A stretch of 16,281 nucleotides of DNA from Firmicutes bacterium UBA1047 (lineage in GTDB: Bacteria; Bacillota; Clostridia; Tissierellales; Sedimentibacteraceae). The notes below the pieces were generated by a model. The model searched no databases, was not told the DNA's origin, and saw nothing but the letters and a program-made list of their open reading frames with translations. The position numbers were made by a program, and so were the translations under genes. This document shows, in pieces, positions 6,364-13,077 of this stretch. Every line of letters begins with the position of its first letter. The first letter of the stretch is position 1. The stretch is taken from positions 6,117 through 22,397 of the forward strand of contig DCDU01000171.1 of assembly GCA_002316585.1 (NCBI GenBank). The letters are read 5' to 3'.

Positions 6364-7476
6364 TTACTCTACCGTAGCTTTTATAGCTTCGATTTCTTCC
6401 TGAGTTTTTCCTAAAGCAGTATCAACTACTATTTTACCGTCTATAATATCTTGTTCTAATTCGTCGATTTTAGCTCTGATATCATCAGGAAGCATTTCTT
6501 CATAATGGGCATCTTTAACTAAATTAACCCCGCCTTCTGCAAATCCTAAAGATTCTGCCGTACCATACTGCAATTTGCCTTCCAAGTCAAGCTTGATTGC
6601 TCTTATAAGCGAATTTCCCACATTCTTAAGTGCTGATGTAGGAATGTATTCTGCCTGTTCGGGGAGTAATGCCGCCTGGTCGGAGTCAACCCCAAAAGCA
6701 TATCTTTTTGCAACCTCGGCTGCTTCAATTTGACCTAATCCGGCAGCTCCCGCAACATTATAGCCGACATCCACGCCTCCGCTTTGGTACTGAACCAATG
6801 CGATATCTTTACCTTTTGCGGAATCCCAGAAATCTCCTACATATCCTATAGCAACCTTTATATCAGGTTCTACATGTTTAGCTCCCTGAATGTATCCCAA
6901 TAAGAAGTCATTGATTATCGGATTTTCCATTCCTCCTAAGAAGCCTATTGATTTAGTTGCCGGATCTACCATAGGAAGCCTTTCGTCGGTAGTCATCATT
7001 GCTGCTGCAGCTCCTACCAAGAACGATACTTCATTTTGTTTGTACAACACATTATAGATGTTATTGAAATCACCTGATGAGAAATCAAATGTTTCATCAA
7101 AGAATATAAATTTTTGTTCCGGGAATTGTGTTGCCGCATCAGCAAGACCTTCAATCATCTGATATGTGCCTATAATTATTACGTCATATTCACCTGTTTC
7201 ACAAAAATCCAACAGTGTCGGAGCCCATTTAGGTTCATCTGTAGCTGTTGCTCCCATTTGTTCAACCTTGAAATCAAATACGTCCTTACCCAATTCATCT
7301 CTTAGTTTTTCAAGTCCGTCATTAGCTGAGTCGAAAAATGATTTATCTCCCAATGTTCCGTTTAAAAGAAGCGCTGCCTTGTAAGTGTCGCCTTTCTCGC
7401 CTGCAGGTTCCTGTACGCATGCTGTTAATGATAAAATCATAACAACAGCCAAAAATAGTGATAATACTTTTTTCAT
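6364..7476 (-). CDS. nupN: BMP-family nucleoside-binding lipoprotein (NupN-like)
   Basis: This is the extracellular solute-binding component of the nucleoside ABC importer, tethered to the outer face of the membrane. With the start at ATG 7476 (370 residues) it has a short basic N-terminus, a hydrophobic h-region and the lipobox LTAC with lipidated Cys20. The frame is open further upstream, but AGGAGGG at 7483–7489 points to this ATG. Family hallmarks are LLNGTLGDKSFFDSANDGLEKL near 37–58, IIIGTYQMIEGLADAA, and the two-lobed periplasmic-binding fold. BMP proteins of this class bind purine nucleosides such as guanosine or adenosine. It follows the ADP-ribosylglycohydrolase stop by one base. 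A palindromic repeat region follows it, which may let it be made in excess over the membrane subunits. Confidence 0.94.
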   Translation of the reverse strand: MKKVLSLFLAVVMILSLTACVQEPAGEKGDTYKAALLLNGTLGDKSFFDSANDGLEKLRDELGKDVFDFKVEQMGATATDEPKWAPTLLDFCETGEYDVIIIGTYQMIEGLADAATQFPEQKFIFFDETFDFSSGDFNNIYNVLYKQNEVSFLVGAAAAMMTTDERLPMVDPATKSIGFLGGMENPIINDFLLGYIQGAKHVEPDIKVAIGYVGDFWDSAKGKDIALVQYQSGGVDVGYNVAGAAGLGQIEAAEVAKRYAFGVDSDQAALLPEQAEYIPTSALKNVGNSLIRAIKLDLEGKLQYGTAESLGFAEGGVNLVKDAHYEEMLPDDIRAKIDELEQDIIDGKIVVDTALGKTQEEIEAIKATVE

Positions 7477-7477
7477 T

Positions 7478-8878
7478 TTAAACCCTCCTACGTCTTGCAT
7501 CATTTATATATTTTATAGTATCATTGACCAATTCACTCAGCTTAATCTCCTCATAGTCTCTCATATAGGTTATCAGCCTGTCAAAAGCCGGTGAAATCAG
7601 TCTTTGCGGAATGATACTCATTCCCTTTTGAATTCCCAGTATCGGCATAATCATGCCTGCATTGCAGTCTGCGTCAACACCGCACATTGTAATTATGTTA
7701 AGTGTTTTTTCATAATCACCATTTCCGTACATAAGTGCTATTATTTCGCAGCATGCATTGGGATATGCATGAATCCAATTGTATTTAATGTATTTTTCAC
7801 TGCATTCTTTATGTGCATCCTGCCAGTTTTTATGTCTTAAGCATGCATCATATGCAAACTTAACAACAGAATAATACTCACTGTCGGAAGGTATCATTGT
7901 AATTGCCGTCTCTACGATTTTTTTTGCGTCTTCTTCAACAAATGCTATAGAAGTCATAACAGCGTTGAATACTTCTCCCAAAATACCGTTGTTAATATGT
8001 GAAACTTGTCCATCCTGCCATGCCAGATATGAAGCTAATTTCGGGTCTCCCGGTGCTGCCATGCCGCAGACTCCGCCCCTCATTTGAGCACCAATCCATT
8101 CACTGAACGGATTGTTAAATAAAGCGCTGTTGGGAGGCAGCAATCCTGAACGGATATTTCTTAAAGCAATTTCTTCGGCAGACCAGCCGGCAGGTATCAG
8201 TCCAATCCAGGACAGTGCAATATCTTCGCTTGTTACATCATAGCCCTTATCTTTGAATGCATCCAAAAATGCTATTTCAAATGTAATGTCATCATTGTAT
8301 GTGTTTGGTTTTCTTATGTAATCTTTTACATTTCCAAATGCTTCATAAAGATTTTCAGTTGTGTAGCCTTCAACCATTGTTCCCATGGCAGCCCCGATTA
8401 ACTGGGACATCCAGGCTGCGCTTATCCGGTCTTTGAACTTTTCATCGGCAGTATTCACTTCAATTGCTTCAGGAAAACTTACACTTTTTTCATATTGGCC
8501 ATAATTCTCATAATATGTGTAATTCCAATAAGGTGATGTTAAATTCTTCTTTGCATTCTTAAATTCATTCCGGAGTTTGGCTGAAATTTTTTGAAGCTCC
8601 GAGTTGTTTCCTTCTTCATATAATTTCATGCCTTTTTCCAAAAGACTGTATCCATTATCAACAATATATCCTCTGTTTTCCAATGCCTGTATTGCGGCAA
8701 CCATAAGCTGCTCCGGTGCTCCCGAGCCGGGGACGTTGCTGTGCCACTCCAATCTTAACATATTGTCATGAAAATCAGATACTGCCTTCAGCGGCTCCCA
8801 CCCCTGCTCTTCTTCGCTTAACAATACAGGTTTTGCATTGGAATACAAATCATATGCTATTTCCCAAGCCTTCTTCAT
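7478..8878 (-). CDS. ADP-ribosylglycohydrolase (DraG-fold) family protein
   Basis: DraG-fold enzymes are all-helical, two-metal hydrolases that cleave N- or O-glycosidic bonds of ADP-ribose; some members act on other ribosides. ATG 8878 is chosen because CGGAG lies 5–6 bases upstream, giving 466 residues. An in-frame TTG at 8896 has no such site. The fold motifs are at about 150–420: LIGAAMGTMVEG (160–171, where the usual Asp of GDAxG is Ala), NDDITFE (195–201, the TDDT position), HINNGILGEVFNA (294–306) and GVDADCNAG (400–408, metal ligands D402 and D404). About 145 N-terminal residues precede the domain and match nothing I recognise. It lies 10 bases after deoD and 1 base before the binding lipoprotein. 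No signal peptide is seen, so it is cytoplasmic. The substrate is unknown; context suggests a nucleoside or ADP-ribose derivative. Confidence 0.85.
   Translation of the reverse strand: MKKAWEIAYDLYSNAKPVLLSEEEQGWEPLKAVSDFHDNMLRLEWHSNVPGSGAPEQLMVAAIQALENRGYIVDNGYSLLEKGMKLYEEGNNSELQKISAKLRNEFKNAKKNLTSPYWNYTYYENYGQYEKSVSFPEAIEVNTADEKFKDRISAAWMSQLIGAAMGTMVEGYTTENLYEAFGNVKDYIRKPNTYNDDITFEIAFLDAFKDKGYDVTSEDIALSWIGLIPAGWSAEEIALRNIRSGLLPPNSALFNNPFSEWIGAQMRGGVCGMAAPGDPKLASYLAWQDGQVSHINNGILGEVFNAVMTSIAFVEEDAKKIVETAITMIPSDSEYYSVVKFAYDACLRHKNWQDAHKECSEKYIKYNWIHAYPNACCEIIALMYGNGDYEKTLNIITMCGVDADCNAGMIMPILGIQKGMSIIPQRLISPAFDRLITYMRDYEEIKLSELVNDTIKYINDARRRRV
7483..7489 (-). promoter_or_regulatory. Ribosome site of the binding lipoprotein inside the preceding gene's last codons
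   Basis: AGGAGGG lies six bases before ATG 7476. It is made of the AGG-AGG-GTT codons that end the ADP-ribosylglycohydrolase as Arg-Arg-Val before TAA. The stop and the next ATG are one base apart, so translation of the two genes is almost certainly coupled. It fixes the start at 7476 rather than the open-frame start at 7503. Confidence 0.8.
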
Positions 8879-8888
8879 AAATACTCCG

Positions 8889-9590
8889 TTAGGCAAGCTG
8901 CAAGGCTATTTTCATCATATCCTTGAAGCCTTTTTCTCTTTGCTCGGCAGTTGTTTCCGTATGGTTTGCAATCGAATCAGATACTGTCAATACGGTAAGA
9001 GCATTTACTCCCGCTCTGTTTGCATTGCAATATAAAGCATAGGTTTCCATTTCAGCCGCCAAGCAGCCCATCTTCGCCCATTTTTTCCAATTATCCGGTT
9101 CATCATGATAAAAAACATCGGAAGTTACAATATTTCCAACAACTGTTTGTATATTATTTTCATCTGCAATTTTCTTAGCCTTTGATAAAAGCTCCCATGA
9201 AGCTGTTGCTGAATAAATTCCGGGTAAATTATACTGTGCCGCATAATTTGAATCAGTGCTTGCACCAATCGCAAGTATTATATCATATAATTTCAAATTT
9301 GGGTCATAAGCTCCGCAGGAACCGACACGAATTAAATTTTTAACTCCATACATATGTATTAATTCATAGGAATAAATCCCTATCGAGGGACATCCCATGC
9401 CGCTTCCCATTACAGAAACCTTTTTCCCATTGTAAGTTCCGGTAAAACCAAACATGTTTCTCACTGCGTTGAATTGTTCAACATCATCAAGAAAATTTTC
9501 CGCAATAAATTTTGCTCTCAAGGGGTCGCCGGGTAATAAAACCGTTTCGGCTATTTGCCCTAAAACAGCGCTGTTGTGTGGTGTAGACAT
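8889..9590 (-). CDS. deoD: Purine nucleoside phosphorylase, hexameric DeoD type
   Basis: DeoD cleaves purine (deoxy)ribonucleosides with phosphate to the free base and (deoxy)ribose-1-phosphate in the cytoplasm. The 233 residues are the normal DeoD length. Motifs are H5, the phosphate-binding GDPLRAK (21–27), RVGSCGAYDP (88–97), AEMETYALY (179–187, the ribose-binding Met-Glu pair at 181–182) and VSDSI (203–207) with D205 at the position of the catalytic acid. The ATG at 9590 follows AAGGAG at 8 bases. A weak promoter lies upstream in the 82-base gap after cvfB, so this may be the first gene of the nucleoside operon, leading into the ADP-ribosylglycohydrolase and importer genes. Confidence 0.96.
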   Translation of the reverse strand: MSTPHNSAVLGQIAETVLLPGDPLRAKFIAENFLDDVEQFNAVRNMFGFTGTYNGKKVSVMGSGMGCPSIGIYSYELIHMYGVKNLIRVGSCGAYDPNLKLYDIILAIGASTDSNYAAQYNLPGIYSATASWELLSKAKKIADENNIQTVVGNIVTSDVFYHDEPDNWKKWAKMGCLAAEMETYALYCNANRAGVNALTVLTVSDSIANHTETTAEQREKGFKDMMKIALQLA

Positions 9591-9627
9591 ATTTAATCTC
9601 CTTTTTTGTTATTTTCTAAAATATTTA

Positions 9628-9657
9628 TATATATTAATATTATTAGCTCATTTTCAA
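9628..9657 (-). promoter_or_regulatory. Possible promoter ahead of deoD
   Basis: On the minus strand TTGAAA (9657–9652) is followed after 18 bases by TATATA (9633–9628). The surrounding sequence is nearly all A and T, so chance matches are likely. It would separate the nucleoside genes from cvfB and pgi. No riboswitch or clear operator was seen in the gap. Confidence 0.35.
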
Positions 9658-9672
9658 TACTTGCCAGCAGGC

Positions 9673-10578
9673 TTATTTCCTATTATTCCTATTGCTGACT
9701 TTTTTACCAATTGTTGTTTTTTGTTCTTTGCCGTCATTTGCAATCATTTTAATTCCGCTTTTAGTCATAATAATTACATTTTTTTTCATTAAACGGCCTG
9801 CGGCCTTTTTAAAAGAACTTTTGCTCAAGCCTAAAACCTTATTAATTTCCTCAGGTCTGCTGTCATCGTTCAAAGGTAAAGCTCCCTTATTTCGTATAAG
9901 TACTTTGAGTATTTTTTCGCCGTCCTTATCTATTTGAAGCTTAGGAGCATCCTTAAGGCTTAAATCCAATTTGCCGTCTTCCTTAATATTGCTGACTCTG
10001 ACTTCAACCGATTGTCCCGGACGGATGGGTTTTAAAATTTCTCCCTCATGTATTAAGCCTAAGTACTTGCCATCAACCGCAACCATTGCGCCAAGACCTC
10101 TCTTTAAACTGAATACGGTACCCTTTACAATATCATTGACCTTGTAAGGAGAATCTGTTATTAAAACCTTAAACAAATTCATAGTAGCACATAGTCTGTC
10201 CGACTTGTCTATATAAAGACCAACCATGTATTCTCCGTTTAATTTAATATCACCCACCTGCTCCTTAAAGGGCAGAAATAAGTCCTTTTCCAGCCCCCAG
10301 TTCATGAATGCTCCTATCCTTGACATTTCAACAACCTTTAAGTATGCAATTTCACCTATTACGATTTTTGGTCTTTTTACAGTGGCTATAATTCTGTCAT
10401 TAGAATCTCTGTAAATAAATACATTAATTTTATCTCCTATTTTTGTGTCTGCAGGTACCTGCTTAATCGGAAGCAAAACCCTGTCTTCAGGTTTTTCATT
10501 GTCATCACTCTTTAAATAAACACCGATGTCTACCTTTTTAGCAACTTCCAATACCTGCATTTCTCCTAATTTTATCAT
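9673..10578 (-). CDS. cvfB: S1-domain RNA-binding regulator, CvfB/YitL family
   Basis: CvfB is a cytoplasmic RNA-binding protein with several S1-type barrels and a C-terminal winged helix. In Staphylococcus aureus it affects virulence gene expression. The 301 residues include the family opening MIKLGEMQVLEV, S1-like barrels in about 1–65, 65–140 and 145–215 (for example KVNDIVKGTVFSLKRGLGAMVAVDGKYLGLIHEGEI), then a winged helix near 220–280 (ALPLNDDSRPEEINKVLGLSKSSFKKAAGRL). The lysine- and asparagine-rich tail is basic. ATG 10578 follows GAGGAG. It lies 39 bases after pgi in the same direction, so the two are probably co-transcribed. The family call is firm; RNA targets are unknown. Confidence 0.92.
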   Translation of the reverse strand: MIKLGEMQVLEVAKKVDIGVYLKSDDNEKPEDRVLLPIKQVPADTKIGDKINVFIYRDSNDRIIATVKRPKIVIGEIAYLKVVEMSRIGAFMNWGLEKDLFLPFKEQVGDIKLNGEYMVGLYIDKSDRLCATMNLFKVLITDSPYKVNDIVKGTVFSLKRGLGAMVAVDGKYLGLIHEGEILKPIRPGQSVEVRVSNIKEDGKLDLSLKDAPKLQIDKDGEKILKVLIRNKGALPLNDDSRPEEINKVLGLSKSSFKKAAGRLMKKNVIIMTKSGIKMIANDGKEQKTTIGKKVSNRNNRK

Positions 10579-10617
10579 AGTTGGTCTCCTCTAATTATCC
10601 TAATATCTAATTGATAT

Positions 10618-11901
10618 TCATCTTTCTCCAAGCAATTTAAACATGTTTCTTTTATATGCTTCTACTCCCGGCTGGGTAAATGGGTCTATTTTATTAGTAT
10701 ACCCACTTATTCCGCAACTCATCATAAAAAAGTAAAAAAGCTTTGCAAGGTAAAATTCATCCATCTTAGGGACACGAATAATAATACCCGGCACATTTCC
10801 TTCATTGTGAGCCATGAAGGTTCCTTCAAAAGCCTTTGCGTTTATATAGTTAAGTGTTTTTCCCGATATGTAATTTAATTTATCAAAATCATTTAAATCA
10901 AAAGGAACTTCAATATCATCTTCATTAATTTCAACAACTAAATTAGTTTCAAAAATTATTCCTCTTCCCTCCTGAACAAATTGTCCCATTGAATGAAGGT
11001 CTGTGGTAAAGTTTAATGATGCGGGAAAAATGCCCTTCCCTTCTTTTCCTTCGCTTTCGCCGAAAAGCTGCTTCCACCATTCAGCTATTGATATGCATGA
11101 AGGCTCATAGTTTACAAGTATTTCAATATCCTTTTTTCTCCTGTGTAAAATGTTTCTTGCCGCTGCATAAAGGCAGCAAATATTATTTTCAAAATTCCTG
11201 TCGGTATATTCTTCAGCACCGGACTTTAAACCCTCTATGAATTTATCCGTATCAAGACCTGCGGCTGCAATAGGCAAAAGCCCAACCGGAGTTATTGCCG
11301 AATATCTTCCTCCTATATCATCAGGTACCTCAAATATTTTGTATTTTTTTAAATCAGACATACTTTTCAAAGCACCTTTAATTTTATCAGTTACGACAAA
11401 AATACGGTTCCTTGATTCTTCACCGTATTTTTCCTCCATCATGTCCCCTAAAATTCTAAATGACAGTGCGGTTTCCAAGGTTGTTCCCGATTTTGAAATT
11501 ACAATAATACATATTTCCTTTTCATTTACAACCTCAATAAGTTTTCTTAAATAGGCTCCGCTTAAATTCTGTCCCGCATAATAAACCTTAGGGCTGCATA
11601 ATTCATTGTGAAAATCTCCCCTTACCGCTTCAATAACAGCTTTTGCTCCAAGATAAGAGCCTCCTATACCCAAAAGAATAAAAGCTTCGGAATTTTCTTT
11701 AATATATTTTGCAGAAGCTTTTATTTCTTCGTATTCATTTTTATCCATTCTGTACATGTAATCAAGCCAGCCTGTCATTTCGCTGCTGACTCCTTTTCTG
11801 TCTAAAAGAATTTCTTGGGCAGCCAATATTTCCGACTTAATAAGCTGCAATTCCTCCTCATCAATAAAGCTTCCGTTTAAATCAAGTTTAATATTATCCA
11901 T
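10618..11901 (-). CDS. pgi: Glucose-6-phosphate isomerase
   Basis: This enzyme interconverts glucose-6-phosphate and fructose-6-phosphate in glycolysis and gluconeogenesis. The 427 residues put it in the short bacterial Pgi group (about 430–450). Seen are GIGGSYLGA (78–86) and the sugar-phosphate loop SKSGTTLET (136–144). Also seen are GGRYSAITPVG (197–207), GESEGKEGKG (281–290) with catalytic Glu282, DLHSMGQ (301–307) with ring-opening His303, and a late Lys418 in EAYKRNMF. ATG 11901 follows AAGGGGG. A REP-like palindrome fills the short gap to the upstream phosphatase gene. Near yvcK, whose family controls gluconeogenic growth and carbon flow to the wall, the location fits, but co-regulation is inferred. 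Confidence 0.96.
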   Translation of the reverse strand: MDNIKLDLNGSFIDEEELQLIKSEILAAQEILLDRKGVSSEMTGWLDYMYRMDKNEYEEIKASAKYIKENSEAFILLGIGGSYLGAKAVIEAVRGDFHNELCSPKVYYAGQNLSGAYLRKLIEVVNEKEICIIVISKSGTTLETALSFRILGDMMEEKYGEESRNRIFVVTDKIKGALKSMSDLKKYKIFEVPDDIGGRYSAITPVGLLPIAAAGLDTDKFIEGLKSGAEEYTDRNFENNICCLYAAARNILHRRKKDIEILVNYEPSCISIAEWWKQLFGESEGKEGKGIFPASLNFTTDLHSMGQFVQEGRGIIFETNLVVEINEDDIEVPFDLNDFDKLNYISGKTLNYINAKAFEGTFMAHNEGNVPGIIIRVPKMDEFYLAKLFYFFMMSCGISGYTNKIDPFTQPGVEAYKRNMFKLLGER

Positions 11902-11918
11902 TTTATACCCCCTTCAAT

Positions 11919-11971
11919 GGGGACATTCCTCTTTCCCGCAAAGACTATTCCTAAAAAAGAGGTGTGTCCCC
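11919..11971. repeat. REP-like 53-base palindrome (copy B)
   Basis: The left arm GGGGACATTCCTCTT and right arm AGAGGTGTGTCCCC are identical to those of copy A (6303–6355), and the total length is the same. About 42 of 53 bases match, with the differences in the loop. It starts 6 bases past the TAG of the PAS-phosphatase gene (the G tract extends to 11972) and ends about 5 bases before the pgi ribosome site, filling the whole gap. In RNA it would form a long hairpin between the two coding regions. Confidence 0.75.
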
Positions 11972-11977
11972 CATCCG

Positions 11978-13063
11978 CTACAGTATTTCAGTTAGCAGCA
12001 CCGCATAGTCATCCTTATGAACCTTGCTGAAATTATCAACCGATGACTTAATATTAACTAATATATTTCCATCTGATTTTATAGTTTTAATCAGATTTTC
12101 CACACCGAATTGTATTCCCTTGTCATTTGTTGTCTCCGTTATACCGTCAGTATAAAAGAGTAATTTATCGCCCACCTGTAAATCCACCTTGCTTACATCA
12201 TAACTGACATTATCAAATATGTTTGCAATAGGGTATCCCTTTGACTTAAGCATATTTATATTTTTACCGTCTATTAAAATCGGCACTGAATTATGTCCGG
12301 CATTGACGTATTTAAATTCAAAGGAACTTTTATTAAATATCCCGAAAAACACGGAAAAATATTTGTCATAATCCAAATTTAAAGCCAAAAATGTTTTATG
12401 AAGCTCCTTCATAATTTTGTTTATGCCTATAGCGCCCTTGGCAATTGTTCTTAAGGACTGTCTTACGAAAATTGTTAAGAGGGATGCAGTTACACCGTGT
12501 CCCACAACGTCGCAAATATAAATTCCTGTATTATTCTCATCTATTTCAAATACATCAAAAAAGTCTCCGCTTAATGATTCTGATGATTCATACAAATAAT
12601 CAATGCTGACTCCGTTATACATTCCTTTGGGAGGAAGCATTCGTTTTTGCATATTCTTAGCAAAAATTATATCATCATTCAGTTTTTTATTTTTTTCTTT
12701 TATTTTCTCAGCAAGCAATACCTCATTGGTTATATCCCTGAATACTTCGACAGAGCCTTCAATTTCACCGTCATCACCGTACAGCGGAGATGATACAATC
12801 ATATATGTCCTATTCCCGAAGCTGTACTGTTTCCGCATTATGGAGCCGTCTACCAAGGTAGTGCCGGAAATACAGTATTCACATTTGTTATTTCTGCATA
12901 GAACTTCATAACACTTCTTACCGATAATTTCCTCTCCCAAATCTTCCTGCATTTTTTTATTGGCATACAGAACTATATTGTTTTTGTCAACAACTCTAAC
13001 CCAGTCAATCATCCCGTCCACAATGCCAAGCCGATCCAGGCTTATATTTTTATGCTTTTTCAT
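11978..13063 (-). CDS. PAS-domain plus SpoIIE/RsbU-type PP2C protein phosphatase
   Basis: Proteins of this build dephosphorylate serine/threonine residues, often on anti-sigma-factor antagonists, in response to a sensed signal. ATG 13063 is chosen because AAGGAAG lies 7 bases upstream; this gives 361 residues. A PAS domain covers about 14–115 and carries a cysteine cluster CX4CX4CX2C (C51, C56, C61, C64). A helical linker, probably coiled coil, spans about 116–142 and leads to the phosphatase domain. That domain has the metal-binding SLSGDFFDVF (163–172), CDVVGHG (184–190), NAGHN (254–258), YTDGITE (304–310) and DDYAVL (351–356). No membrane segment is seen, so it is cytoplasmic. It follows yvcK by 13 bases. 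No kinase, antagonist or sigma factor is nearby, so the partner is unknown. Confidence 0.9.
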   Translation of the reverse strand: MKKHKNISLDRLGIVDGMIDWVRVVDKNNIVLYANKKMQEDLGEEIIGKKCYEVLCRNNKCEYCISGTTLVDGSIMRKQYSFGNRTYMIVSSPLYGDDGEIEGSVEVFRDITNEVLLAEKIKEKNKKLNDDIIFAKNMQKRMLPPKGMYNGVSIDYLYESSESLSGDFFDVFEIDENNTGIYICDVVGHGVTASLLTIFVRQSLRTIAKGAIGINKIMKELHKTFLALNLDYDKYFSVFFGIFNKSSFEFKYVNAGHNSVPILIDGKNINMLKSKGYPIANIFDNVSYDVSKVDLQVGDKLLFYTDGITETTNDKGIQFGVENLIKTIKSDGNILVNIKSSVDNFSKVHKDDYAVLLTEIL

Positions 13064-13070
13064 AGGGTCA

Positions 13071-13077
13071 CTTCCTT
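13071..13077 (-). promoter_or_regulatory. Ribosome site that sets the PAS-phosphatase start
   Basis: AAGGAAG lies 7 bases before ATG 13063 and touches the stop codon of yvcK. The longer open frame starting at 13099 lies inside yvcK and lacks such a site, so the shorter protein is preferred. Confidence 0.65.

Noticed and set aside
8879..8896. TTG start at 8896 for the ADP-ribosylglycohydrolase
   Set aside because: The TTG overlaps the last codons of deoD and lacks a ribosome site, while ATG 8878 has CGGAG at a good distance.
9591..9672. Purine riboswitch or operator ahead of deoD
   Set aside because: The 82-base gap is AT-rich and shows no aptamer-like paired elements or clear dyad; only a weak promoter could be read.
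9661..9675. Terminator after cvfB
   Set aside because: Only a 3-bp GCC/GGC pairing is present and there is no T run, so it would not act as an intrinsic terminator.
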